Source: AM-2324 sp042091035 (lineage in GTDB: Bacteria > Bacteroidota > Bacteroidia > Chitinophagales > Saprospiraceae). Taken from it: a stretch of DNA of 11,377 nt. The stretch covers positions 1-11,377 of the forward strand of contig JBELIG010000101.1 in assembly GCA_042091035.1 (NCBI GenBank), in the 5' to 3' direction. Every line of letters starts with the position of its first letter. The first letter of the stretch is position 1. The position numbers and the translations under genes were made by a program. Shown here in pieces: positions 1-8,436 of the stretch. The notes beneath the pieces were generated by a model. That model made no database searches and had not been told where the DNA came from. It saw nothing but the letters and a program-made list of their open reading frames with translations.

Positions 1-44
1 AAATCAAGTAAAACATCCAAAACTCACTAGTCAGAAAATAACCA

Positions 45-3000
45 ATGCGATTAAAAACCCTTGAAATAAAAGGATTTAAAAGTTTTGCAAACGAAACAAT
101 CATTCATTTTGATGAAGATGTAATTGGTATTGTTGGACCCAATGGATCAGGAAAATCTAATATTGTAGATGCTGTTAGGTGGGTTCTCGGTGAACAAAAA
201 AGTCGGGAATTACGATTAGATACCATGTCCTCTGTTATTTTCAATGGGACGAAAAAGAAACGTCAGGGTGGCCTTGCTCAGGTTACACTGACCTTCGAAA
301 ACACTAAAAATGTCCTTCCCACAGATTACCAAGCTGTAAGTATCTCCAGGATATTATACCGAAGTGGAGAAAGTGAGTACAGACTTAATGGAATTACTTG
401 TAGACTTAAAGATATTACCTCCCTATTCCTTGACACAGGTATTGGATCTAATTCCTATGCAATCATTGCCCTAGGGATGGTTGATGATATACTCAGTGAC
501 AAAGAGAATGCTAGAAGAAAAATGTTTGAGCAAGCGTCAGGTATATCAAAATATAAAATCCGCAAAAGAGAGACGCTCAATAAACTAAAAAATACGAGTG
601 AAGATTTAGAACGAATAGAGGATTTACTTCACGAAATAGAGTCCAACCTCAATACACTAGAAAAACAAGCTAAACGAACAAAGAAATACTTCGAATACAA
701 AGAACGCTACAAGGAGTTGAGTATAGAGCTCGCCATTCGTAAATCGGCAGTCATTAAGCATAAACAACAGGACCTAAAATCTAAATTAGAGAAAGAAGAA
801 GATTCCTACAGGACCTTAGAGGTAGAAGTAAGACAACTTGAAGCAAAACTTGAACGAGAGAAAAAAGGTAATATTGATAAAGAAAAAGCACTTTCCGACT
901 CTCAAAAGGACCTAAATCACTTGGTAGGTAATATCCGCCAAATGGAAAGTGATCGAAAAATGGTTGAGCAAAGGATTGGCTTTAACCAGCAGAATAAAGA
1001 AAAGGTAAATGATACAATTCGCTTCGCAAGACAAACTATCTTTAGGCTTGAAGAAGAAATAGAAACCTACCGGCTTGATCTGCACCAAGAAAAAATGCTC
1101 GAACGAAGTTTGGAGGATAAACTTGACGAGGCAGAACAAAAACTAAAGTCCATCAAGGAAAATCATGGTAATATTAAAGAGAACCTTGATCAAAACCTTG
1201 AAGTCCAACAAAAGATCAGCAATGAGATCTTCGAATTTGAGAAACAAAAAGCTATCAATGCAAATAAGATAGAACGTATTGGTATTGAACAACACAGACT
1301 TGAGACCGACCACCTGAATAACAATGCTGATATTGAAGCATTGACTGAAGAACATCAAGTCTTGGAACATACCAAAAATCGATTAGAACAACAGTTGGAC
1401 CACCTCTATCAAAAGGAAGAACAAAGAGATCAGGCTCTGATTGAAGTACAGCAAAAAATAGAAATTCTAAGTAAAGACACACAGGCTATAAATCGAAAAC
1501 TGGACTCAAAAAACAATGAGTACAAGTTGATAAAAAGCATGGTCGAGAGCATGGAAGGATTCCCTGAATCCATCAAATTCCTGAGCAAGAATGAACAATG
1601 GAATAGTCAAGCTCCTCTCCTCTCTGATATTATCTATGTAAAAGAGGAATTTCGTGTTGCTATAGAGAATTTTCTAGAACCCTACCTTTCCTACTATGTT
1701 GTAAAAGACCTTGAAGAGGCTAAAAGCGCTATCTCCTTGCTCAGTAAGAGCCAAAAAGGAAAAGCCAATTTCTTCATATTAGATGAATTTAAAGATACAA
1801 GCTCCAGCTTGTTGGCTTTCCCAAACCTTATATCTGCTTCCACAGAAGTTAAGGTAGATGATAAATACAGAAAATTATTAGATCACCTGCTTGAAGGAGT
1901 ATGTATAAGTGAGAAAGAAAATCTTGATCAAGCACTAGACAGCGTTGATCATACTATACTTTCCAAATCTGGTAAATTCATACAAACAAAGTACCATGTA
2001 GTTGGAGGTTCAGTTGGACTTTTTGAAGGTAAAAAAATAGGCCGAAAGAAGAACCTTGAAATGCTGGAAATAGAAATCAGTGAACTTGAGGATAAGGCCA
2101 CAAAGCTTGAAGACAAATACTATTTGCTTAAAAATGAGTTAGAACAACTTCAACAACTCACCATAAAATCCGATATCAAGCAAATAGAAGCTTCCTTGAA
2201 TAAATGTATGCAGGAGAACGCACAAATTCATGCAAAGCTTAACAGTATAAAAGAAAATGCTGCCGCTGCCGACCTTCGGATGCAACAATACAAGCAGGAG
2301 GTTCTTCAACTCAACGATACAAATCTAAAAGTCTTAGAAACACTCAAAGAAAAAGAAGAAGACTTAGCAAACTTAAAAATTAGCATAAACAGCACGGATG
2401 GTACATTCCGGAAAATATCCGAAGAAATGAGTACTGCTAATGAAAAATTCAACACCACAAATATTGAATTCATTCAGCAGCAAAATAAAGTCGGTGCACT
2501 ACAACGTGAACTCTCCTTCCGAGAAAAAAATCTGGAAAACACAAGCAGTGAATTAACTCAGAATGAGCGTTCCCTGAATACATCAGATACAGAATTAATA
2601 GAGCTAAATGATAAAACTGTAGCCTTGCAGGAATCGCTCAAGCAATCCTATGGTCAAAAAGCTGAAAAAGAAGAAAAGTTGACTCTGGCTGAACAAGATT
2701 ACTTCCAAGCAAGAGGTATAATTAATGAAATAGATGATACCATAAGAAAACTGGGAAGACAAGGTCAGGAAGTTCAAAGCCTAATAAATGCTTTGCGTGA
2801 GAAGCTCAATGAAACAAAATATGAGATCAGTACGATTGGTGAACGCCTTCGTATTGAATTCCAGATTGAGATCAATGACATTATCAATCAAGAACCTAAG
2901 AACGAAATCGAAGAAGAGCTTTTAAATGAAAAGGTTGAGAAACTAAGAAGAAGGCTTGAAAATTATGGCGAGATCAATCCGATGGCAGTTGAAGCTTATG

Positions 3001-3599
3001 ACGAAATGAAAGAGCGTTATGACAATATTACTGTACAACGCGATGATATCTTAGAAGCCAAGAAAGACCTCGAGGAAACAATTAAAGAAATTGAAAATAC
3101 AGCAACTACTCAATTCCTAGATGCCTTTGAAAAAGCCAGATTATACTTCATAGATGTATTCAGAAGTTTATTTACGGAGGATGACAATTGTGATCTGATC
3201 CTTCTAGATCCTGATAATCCTTTGGAATCAAAGATTGAGATCGTTGCCAAACCAAAAGGAAAAAGACCACAGTCTATATCTCAACTTTCGGGTGGAGAGA
3301 AAACACTTACAGCAACAGCCTTACTTTTTGCACTTTACCTCCTAAAGCCTGCCCCATTCTGTATATTTGACGAGGTTGATGCTCCTTTGGACGATGCCAA
3401 TATTGAAAAATTCAATCGAATTATTAAGAAATTCTCCAAAGATTCACAATTTATCATTGTTACGCATAATAAGGCAACAATGGCCGCTGTGGACACCATA
3501 TACGGTGTGTTTATGCACGAACAAGGTGTTTCCGGGGTGAGTCACGTAGATTTTCGTAGTTTTGACAATAGTGGAGTATTTGAATCTACCGGTTCCTAA
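45..3599 (+). CDS. smc: Chromosome segregation ATPase SMC
   Basis: Full-length bacterial SMC, 1184 residues, the usual size. SMC dimers, normally with ScpA and ScpB, bind and organise DNA in the cytoplasm to compact and separate chromosomes. Seen in the sequence: an N-terminal ATPase half with Walker A GPNGSGKS (residues 31-38); a long charged coiled coil (about 170-495); a globular hinge (about 500-665, beginning near SMEGFPES); the returning coiled coil (about 670-1010); and a C-terminal ATPase half with ABC signature QLSGGEK (1080-1086), Walker B CIFDE (1106-1110) and D-loop DAPLDDAN. All catalytic motifs are intact. The ATG at 45 puts the conserved LEIKGFKSF start at the expected place; no Shine-Dalgarno is visible in the 44 bases before it, as is common in Bacteroidota. 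No scpA or scpB lies in the window. No hairpin terminator follows, so transcription could run on into the next gene. Confidence 0.97.
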   Translation: MRLKTLEIKGFKSFANETIIHFDEDVIGIVGPNGSGKSNIVDAVRWVLGEQKSRELRLDTMSSVIFNGTKKKRQGGLAQVTLTFENTKNVLPTDYQAVSISRILYRSGESEYRLNGITCRLKDITSLFLDTGIGSNSYAIIALGMVDDILSDKENARRKMFEQASGISKYKIRKRETLNKLKNTSEDLERIEDLLHEIESNLNTLEKQAKRTKKYFEYKERYKELSIELAIRKSAVIKHKQQDLKSKLEKEEDSYRTLEVEVRQLEAKLEREKKGNIDKEKALSDSQKDLNHLVGNIRQMESDRKMVEQRIGFNQQNKEKVNDTIRFARQTIFRLEEEIETYRLDLHQEKMLERSLEDKLDEAEQKLKSIKENHGNIKENLDQNLEVQQKISNEIFEFEKQKAINANKIERIGIEQHRLETDHLNNNADIEALTEEHQVLEHTKNRLEQQLDHLYQKEEQRDQALIEVQQKIEILSKDTQAINRKLDSKNNEYKLIKSMVESMEGFPESIKFLSKNEQWNSQAPLLSDIIYVKEEFRVAIENFLEPYLSYYVVKDLEEAKSAISLLSKSQKGKANFFILDEFKDTSSSLLAFPNLISASTEVKVDDKYRKLLDHLLEGVCISEKENLDQALDSVDHTILSKSGKFIQTKYHVVGGSVGLFEGKKIGRKKNLEMLEIEISELEDKATKLEDKYYLLKNELEQLQQLTIKSDIKQIEASLNKCMQENAQIHAKLNSIKENAAAADLRMQQYKQEVLQLNDTNLKVLETLKEKEEDLANLKISINSTDGTFRKISEEMSTANEKFNTTNIEFIQQQNKVGALQRELSFREKNLENTSSELTQNERSLNTSDTELIELNDKTVALQESLKQSYGQKAEKEEKLTLAEQDYFQARGIINEIDDTIRKLGRQGQEVQSLINALREKLNETKYEISTIGERLRIEFQIEINDIINQEPKNEIEEELLNEKVEKLRRRLENYGEINPMAVEAYDEMKERYDNITVQRDDILEAKKDLEETIKEIENTATTQFLDAFEKARLYFIDVFRSLFTEDDNCDLILLDPDNPLESKIEIVAKPKGKRPQSISQLSGGEKTLTATALLFALYLLKPAPFCIFDEVDAPLDDANIEKFNRIIKKFSKDSQFIIVTHNKATMAAVDTIYGVFMHEQGVSGVSHVDFRSFDNSGVFESTGS

Positions 3600-3642
3600 G
3601 CAATTTTGAACAAGATTTAACATACACTTTACTTCATAAATG

Positions 3643-3650
3643 TATCTTTG
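3643..3650 (+). promoter_or_regulatory. Bacteroidota-type -7 promoter element
   Basis: TATCTTTG matches the Bacteroidota housekeeping sigma -7 consensus TAnnTTTG exactly. It lies 56 bases before the ATG at 3707, giving a predicted leader of roughly 45-50 bases. The matching -33 box (TTTG about 19-21 bases upstream) is not clear: that stretch reads roughly AACAT, so the promoter may be weak or need an activator. It probably drives the T9SS cargo gene independently of smc. Confidence 0.5.
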
Positions 3651-3706
3651 TGCTTTACTTAATAAGTATAGAAATACTCAATTACTCAATATTAATTTAA
3701 ACTTAT

Positions 3707-5710
3707 ATGAGAGTTTTATTTACTTTTTTGACAATCAGCTTCTTATTTTCTTTAGGAGGCTTCGCTCAGGATCACATTGTTACGACAAGTGGTTTCAACT
3801 TTGTTCCAAATGAACTTACTATACAGGTAGGTGAAACTGTAGAGTTTCAGAACACAGGGGGCGCTCACAATGTAAATGGTTCTCAGGCTACTTTTCCTGA
3901 CAATCCTGAAAGTTTTTTCAGCGGAAGCCCTAGCTCATCGCCTTGGACATTCCAGCATACATTCAATACGGCAGGTACGTATCAGTACCAATGTGATCCA
4001 CACGTAGGCTTAGATATGTTCGGGACTATAACTGTGGAAGGTGCAGCACCTGGAACTAATGCTATGATTTTGACTGGAGTTGTAGATGGACCACTCTCAG
4101 GAGGAACACCAAAAGCAATTGAAGTATATGTAACAGATGATATTGCTGACCTAAGTGTATATGGTTTAGGATCTGCAAATAACGGTATGGGTACCGATGA
4201 TCAAGAATTCACGTTTCCAGCTGAATCAGCTGCTGCTGGTACTTATATCTGGGTTACTGGAAACCCGGATGAATTTACAACATACTTTGGATTTGCAGCT
4301 ACTTATGAAGATACAGAAGGTGCTTCAAATATAAACGGAGACGATGCTGTTGAACTTTTCTTCAACGGTGCAGTAGTTGACGTATTTGGAGATATCAATA
4401 CAGATGGTACTGGAACAGATTGGGAACATCTAGATAGTTGGGCATATCGCTTAAGTGGTACGCAAGCTGATGGTTCTACTTTCAACCTAGGTAACTGGTC
4501 ATTCGGAGGTGTTAATCAACTTGATGGAACATCAATCAATGCAGATGCTTCAAGCCCTTTCCCTATTGGTACATACACAACAGACGGTTCTGTACCAGTT
4601 TCAGCTGGTGACGATGAGGTAACTACTGACCAAAATGTAGCAGTTACTTTTGATGTTTCAGCTAACGACAATGGTCCTGCAGGAACAGAAACCTACACTG
4701 TAACAGCAGACGTATCAAACGGAACGCTTGTAAACAATGGTGGTGGTTCATTTGATTACACACCAAATACTGATTTTTGTGGTGACGATGCATTCACATA
4801 TGAATATTGTGTAGATAGTGACTGTGCTCAAGCTAATGTAGCTATTACAGTAGATTGTCCTACGAACTCTGATGAATACGACATCGCAGAGGTTACTGGT
4901 GTAGATGCAGATGGTAATCCTACTTCTCTAGATCTTGATTGTATCCTTACAGGTATTGTATATGGAATCGATCTTCAAGGGAATGATAATGTACAATTTT
5001 ACTTTGCAGATGCAACAGGTGGTATCAGCCTTTTCAGTACAGATAACTTCGGTTATACAGTGACTGAAGGAGACGAAATCCGTGTAACAGGAACAATTTC
5101 AGTTTTCAACTGTCTGACACAGATCACACCAACAAATATAGAATTCTTGTCTTCAGGAAATACTTTAGTAGATCCTGCAATTGTAACTGGACCATTTGCT
5201 GAAGTACATGAATCTGAATTGATCAGACTTGAAAATGTAACACTTGTTGATCCAAGTCAATGGGCTGATTCCGGTTCATTCAACTTTGATGTAACAGATG
5301 GAGTTAATACTTGGGCAGTTCGTGTAGATTCTGATACAGACATAGCAGGATCAGCTGCACCATCAGGAGCACTTACTATCACAGGTCTTGGAGGACAATA
5401 CAGCACTGGAAGTTGCCTTTCAGGCTACCAGATCCTACCAAGATACTCAGCGGATATCACTGCTTTTGTAGGAACAAATCAAGCTTACTTGAATAACAAG
5501 GTTAGTATATCACCAAACCCTGTTTCTGATATTCTTCTAATTAATACAGAACTTGAATTAAATAGTATCCAAGTTCTTGATCTTAGAGGATCAGTAATTG
5601 CTGTAGATAATTCAAACGAGCTTAATGTTTCAGAATTAGCTGCAGGAACGTACTTCCTTCAGGTTATCACATCAGAAGGTGTGGCAACTAAGAAATTTAT
5701 CAAAAAGTAA
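3707..5710 (+). CDS. T9SS-secreted multidomain protein with N-terminal cupredoxin domain
   Basis: A 667-residue exported protein. Residues 1-20 form a signal peptide (hydrophobic core, likely cleavage in GGFA/QD). Residues 22-111 are a plastocyanin-like cupredoxin with a complete type 1 copper ligand set: His54, Cys96, His99 and Met104 (C-x2-H-x4-M). Residues 117-290 resemble the lamin-tail-like module found at the N-terminus of extracellular ExeM/NucH-type nucleases (GVVDGPLSGGTPKAIEVY, INGDDAVELF, LDSWAYR). Residues 298-384 are an Ig/cadherin-like repeat (SANDNGP, FDYTP, DAFTYEYC) with four cysteines (358, 367, 373, 384) that could form disulfides. Residues 388-585 look like OB-fold modules of the kind attached to secreted nucleases. 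Residues 597-667 are a type A T9SS sorting domain (SISPNPVSD, LAAGTYFLQV, final KKFIKK). The protein is therefore expected to cross the outer membrane and be released or anchored on the surface. No nuclease, protease or glycosidase catalytic motif was seen. Copper binding is inferred from the ligands; whether it carries electrons, stores copper or is structural is unknown. It has its own promoter and terminator, so is probably monocistronic. Confidence 0.9.
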   Translation: MRVLFTFLTISFLFSLGGFAQDHIVTTSGFNFVPNELTIQVGETVEFQNTGGAHNVNGSQATFPDNPESFFSGSPSSSPWTFQHTFNTAGTYQYQCDPHVGLDMFGTITVEGAAPGTNAMILTGVVDGPLSGGTPKAIEVYVTDDIADLSVYGLGSANNGMGTDDQEFTFPAESAAAGTYIWVTGNPDEFTTYFGFAATYEDTEGASNINGDDAVELFFNGAVVDVFGDINTDGTGTDWEHLDSWAYRLSGTQADGSTFNLGNWSFGGVNQLDGTSINADASSPFPIGTYTTDGSVPVSAGDDEVTTDQNVAVTFDVSANDNGPAGTETYTVTADVSNGTLVNNGGGSFDYTPNTDFCGDDAFTYEYCVDSDCAQANVAITVDCPTNSDEYDIAEVTGVDADGNPTSLDLDCILTGIVYGIDLQGNDNVQFYFADATGGISLFSTDNFGYTVTEGDEIRVTGTISVFNCLTQITPTNIEFLSSGNTLVDPAIVTGPFAEVHESELIRLENVTLVDPSQWADSGSFNFDVTDGVNTWAVRVDSDTDIAGSAAPSGALTITGLGGQYSTGSCLSGYQILPRYSADITAFVGTNQAYLNNKVSISPNPVSDILLINTELELNSIQVLDLRGSVIAVDNSNELNVSELAAGTYFLQVITSEGVATKKFIKK

Positions 5711-5724
5711 TTTTTGATTAAACT

Positions 5725-5763
5725 AAAAAAGCTACCTCTCGTTTAAAGGAGGTAGCTTTTTTT
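5725..5763 (+). terminator. Rho-independent terminator of the T9SS cargo gene
   Basis: The arms GCTACCTC (5731-5738) and GAGGTAGC (5749-5756) pair perfectly around a 10-base loop. They are flanked by six A (5725-5730) and seven T (5757-5763), which lengthen the stem and supply the T-run. The hairpin begins 14 bases after the stop codon at 5710. The T-run ends only 4 bases before the ATG of the patatin gene. The A and T flanks are symmetrical, so it could act on either strand, although no minus-strand gene enters from the right here. Confidence 0.9.
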
Positions 5764-5767
5764 ATAT

Positions 5768-6553
5768 ATGGATAGAAACAAAAAAATAGGCCTAGCCCTT
5801 TCTGGTGGCGGCGTCAAAGGAGTCGCTCATATTGGAGTCTTTAAGGCCCTAGAAGAGCTGGGTATAAAACCTCATATAGTTTCTGGTGTATCAGCTGGAT
5901 CTATCATTGGAGCCTTATATACTTCAGGCATGCCTTGGCAGGAGATTTTGAAATTTGTTGACCGCACAAAATTAGGAAAGGCCTTCTTTCCAGGATTTAC
6001 TGTAAAGGGTCTTCTTAAACACGATTATCTTAAATCTAGACTAAAGAAAAGTCTCACCTGTGAAAACTTTGAGGACCTAGATATTGAATTCAAAGTGGCA
6101 TCAACTAATCTGAATAGTGGAAAGATTGAGGTTTTCGACAAAGGCCCTCTAATACCTGCTATTGCTGCCTCTTCTTCTATCCCTGTCCTATTTAGTCCAG
6201 AAGAAATAAACAACAACCTTTATTCGGATGGTGGAGTACTCATGAACCTTCCTGCTTCGGTAATAAGACCGCATTGCGATATTTTAATAGGTGTAAACCT
6301 AATACCAAAGGTAGAATTAGATATGAAGCAATTTTCAGGAATGCTTTCAAGCCTTAGTATTGCAGCGCGTACTTTTTACTTAAACATTCAAAACAACAGT
6401 GAGCCTGATCTTAAGCAATGTGATATCATCATAGAACCGGACCATATTTTTGACCACCACATATTTTCATTCAATAAAACACTGGAAATATTCACATCAG
6501 GTTATGAACGCACTATGGACCTGAAAGAATCTATCCTTAAACATCTTGAATAA
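5768..6553 (+). CDS. Patatin-like phospholipase/esterase family protein (RssA-like)
   Basis: A compact 261-residue serine hydrolase of the bacterial patatin family, which hydrolyses ester bonds of lipids through a Ser-Asp dyad. Visible motifs: oxyanion loop GGGVKG (residues 13-18), nucleophile elbow GVSAG with Ser42, and catalytic Asp154 in SDGG. The length and plain start (family-typical LALSGGG at residues 9-15) match the short cytoplasmic RssA/YlbK group rather than the large outer-membrane or T9SS-secreted patatins; no signal peptide, membrane segment or sorting domain is present. The ATG at 5768 is the only sensible start, because an in-frame TAG lies at 5753-5755 and the conserved core begins a few residues after the Met. 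That start sits 4 bases after a strong terminator, so expression depends on read-through or on an unrecognised promoter. It converges with the EEP gene, 13 bases away. The physiological substrate cannot be read from the sequence. Confidence 0.93.
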   Translation: MDRNKKIGLALSGGGVKGVAHIGVFKALEELGIKPHIVSGVSAGSIIGALYTSGMPWQEILKFVDRTKLGKAFFPGFTVKGLLKHDYLKSRLKKSLTCENFEDLDIEFKVASTNLNSGKIEVFDKGPLIPAIAASSSIPVLFSPEEINNNLYSDGGVLMNLPASVIRPHCDILIGVNLIPKVELDMKQFSGMLSSLSIAARTFYLNIQNNSEPDLKQCDIIIEPDHIFDHHIFSFNKTLEIFTSGYERTMDLKESILKHLE

Positions 6554-6566
6554 ACTGACCTACAAA

Positions 6567-7658
6567 TTAGAGTAGTTTAAAGGATGCCCGAACTGGTTGA
6601 TGGTCGGAATAATCAAAGCCCATATCGATTGTCTTTATATCTAGCAACTCAATATTAGGTGAGATTAAAAAGAAGTCAATGATGGTCACAAAGCTCTCTC
6701 CTTCTATATATGCTGTTCTATTTTTTCGATTCGTTGGTGTATCTTGATCATAACACCAAGTCCATCCATTAGGTAAGAAATCCTTTTCTATATTTATTTG
6801 AGAATAAGCAAATGGATTCTGAGCTGCTAATTGATCAAATGGGAAATCAGGTGGACACTGATTCCAATCTCCTCCTAAAAGTACGTAATTGCCTTTTTCG
6901 TATTCTTCTAAGCAAAAATTACGGATATATTCCATCTGCTGGGCTTTGATTACGCCACCTTTATCATAGGCTGAATTGTGCACATTAACGACGACTAGTT
7001 CTTTATCTTTTGCTTCAATTCTCTGAACTAGTAAACAACGATCAAGCTGAAATATGTTGTTAGGCCATTCATAACTACCCGGCAATTGATGCCTTTCTGC
7101 AGTATTCACCTTGTATTTTGAATAGCTCGCCAAACCACTATACACTTTCCCGTAGACGCTGAAAGGTTGAAAAATTGGAATTGGCACTCGTTTGACATTG
7201 TAGTTTGCCGCAAATTGTCCTTGAAAGCCACTCAAAGTAGCTTGAATCTCTTCAAAAGCATTTATGTTGTATGAACGCTTTGAATTTACATCCACTTCTT
7301 GAAGCAGGTAGAAATCAGCTTTCGCTTGTTCAATCAAACGAAGGGTTCCTGCCCCATTCTTTTCGACAAGTTCTCTTGGCGTCCGAGTTGGTGTATCTCC
7401 AGCATGCAACATCTTACCCTGATCGTAAAAAAAAGCAGTCTCTTTACCCAGACCAGCATAGCCTACATTCCAAATCATAGCAGAAAAAATACTATCCGCT
7501 GCGATCGACTTTTCAGTTGCTCCAGATTGCTCTAAAGCCTGCACACCTAAACCCTCAAAATCTGTCAGAGTTCCGTGAATAATTACAACAAGTACATATA
7601 GTAAGAACAGACCAATTACTAAAGCTATGCCTTTAAATATTCGCTTGATTATTTTCAT
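6567..7658 (-). CDS. Membrane-anchored endonuclease/exonuclease/phosphatase family protein
   Basis: A 363-residue protein of the EEP (DNase I-like, metal-dependent phosphoesterase) superfamily. Residues 1-10 are basic and residues 11-28 form one hydrophobic segment, which suggests an inner-membrane anchor or uncleaved signal with the catalytic domain outside the cytoplasm. The domain (about 57-363) carries the family motifs in order: Asn64 (IWNVGYAG), Glu121 (LLQEVD, metal ligand), Asn225 and His227 (VVNVHNS), Asp264 and Asn266 (GGDWNQ), Asp328 (IIDFFL) and the terminal Asp352-His353 (SDHQPV). All appear intact. Family members cut nucleic acids or dephosphorylate phospholipids, inositol phosphates and other phosphoesters, so the substrate cannot be assigned here. 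It starts 8 bases after the dapB stop on the same strand and probably shares its transcript. No terminator is visible after its stop codon. Confidence 0.9.
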   Translation of the reverse strand: MKIIKRIFKGIALVIGLFLLYVLVVIIHGTLTDFEGLGVQALEQSGATEKSIAADSIFSAMIWNVGYAGLGKETAFFYDQGKMLHAGDTPTRTPRELVEKNGAGTLRLIEQAKADFYLLQEVDVNSKRSYNINAFEEIQATLSGFQGQFAANYNVKRVPIPIFQPFSVYGKVYSGLASYSKYKVNTAERHQLPGSYEWPNNIFQLDRCLLVQRIEAKDKELVVVNVHNSAYDKGGVIKAQQMEYIRNFCLEEYEKGNYVLLGGDWNQCPPDFPFDQLAAQNPFAYSQINIEKDFLPNGWTWCYDQDTPTNRKNRTAYIEGESFVTIIDFFLISPNIELLDIKTIDMGFDYSDHQPVRASFKLL

Positions 7659-7666
7659 TATAACTA

Positions 7667-8383
7667 TTAAAGATTAAGAAGGTCATTCATTCCAAATACG
7701 CCTTTTTTACCAACTATCCATTGGGCAGCTAGCAAAGCACCTTTAGCAAAACCAGCTCTCGAATGTGCTACATGCGTAATAGTGATTGAATCCTCCTCGG
7801 AGGCATACGTTACATCATGTGTACCAGGTACATTCGGTAAGCGTTCCGACTCAAGGAGTATATTAGGATCCGCAGCATCTGAATCGGACCAATTGGTTTT
7901 ATTAGGAAGTATTTTAATCAAATCCTCAGCTAAACTTATACCTGTACCAGAAGGAGCATCTAGCTTGGTAGTATGATGGATCTCTTTTAGACTTACCTTG
8001 TATGTATCTTGAAATTGATTCATCAAGTTTGCGACTTGCTGATTGAGCTTAAAAAATAAGTTAACTCCCAAGCTGAAGTTGGAGGCATAAAAGAATGCTG
8101 ATCCTTCCTTTTCACATAAGGCTTCAACCTCTGCCCTACGATCAAGCCAAGCAGTTGTACCACAAACTACAGGCACTTTTGAGGAAAGCAATAAACAAAT
8201 ATTTTCGTAAGCAGTCTCTGGAGTAGAGAATTCTATGGCAACGTCAATATCCTGCAAGGCTTCTAAATTATCGATTAAGAGATTGGATGAACCAGCTTTA
8301 AGTAAAACTTCATGTCCTGCCTCCAAGGCAAGCCTTTCAATTTCTTTACCCATTTTCCCATATCCTACAAGTGCAATTTTCAT
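7667..8383 (-). CDS. dapB: 4-hydroxy-tetrahydrodipicolinate reductase
   Basis: DapB reduces 4-hydroxy-tetrahydrodipicolinate with NAD(P)H to tetrahydrodipicolinate in the cytoplasm, the step leading to diaminopimelate (peptidoglycan) and lysine. The 238 residues show an N-terminal Rossmann fold with GYGKMG (7-12), the cofactor-loop motif CGTT (74-77), the catalytic and substrate-binding stretch EIHHTTKLDAPSGTG (134-148, with His136/His137 and Lys140), NVPGTHDV (184-191) and the C-terminal SRAGFAKGAL (208-217). The protein is somewhat shorter than the E. coli enzyme of about 270 residues, as I recall is usual in Bacteroidota. The ATG gives the standard start directly before the Rossmann strand. 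It is the first gene of a two-gene unit with the EEP protein; no other lysine-pathway gene is adjacent. The upstream gap holds a 19-base palindrome that could be an operator. Confidence 0.96.
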   Translation of the reverse strand: MKIALVGYGKMGKEIERLALEAGHEVLLKAGSSNLLIDNLEALQDIDVAIEFSTPETAYENICLLLSSKVPVVCGTTAWLDRRAEVEALCEKEGSAFFYASNFSLGVNLFFKLNQQVANLMNQFQDTYKVSLKEIHHTTKLDAPSGTGISLAEDLIKILPNKTNWSDSDAADPNILLESERLPNVPGTHDVTYASEEDSITITHVAHSRAGFAKGALLAAQWIVGKKGVFGMNDLLNL

Positions 8384-8436
8384 GTGCTAAATGCTTTTTT
8401 GCATATTAACAAAAATTATAGTTATAGCATTCTAAG

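Noticed and set aside
1..30. Possible last codons of an upstream gene ending in TAG at 28-30
   Set aside because: Nine codons in one frame are not enough to distinguish a gene end from chance.
912..1482. Three 75-codon open frames on the minus strand inside smc
   Set aside because: They overlap the clearly coding smc frame, overlap one another, have no recognisable family or start signal, and look like antisense shadows of coiled-coil codons.
4303..4485. 60-codon minus-strand frame inside the T9SS cargo gene
   Set aside because: It is antisense to a conserved domain and has no family resemblance or start signal.
7271..7535. Two overlapping plus-strand frames (69 and 78 codons) antisense to the EEP gene
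   Set aside because: The EEP frame carries all family motifs, and these two frames overlap each other in different phases.
8391..8404. ATGC-TTTTTT-GCAT inverted repeat just upstream of the dapB start
   Set aside because: A 4-base stem with a 6-base loop in AT-rich DNA is expected by chance and is too weak to call a structured leader or riboswitch.
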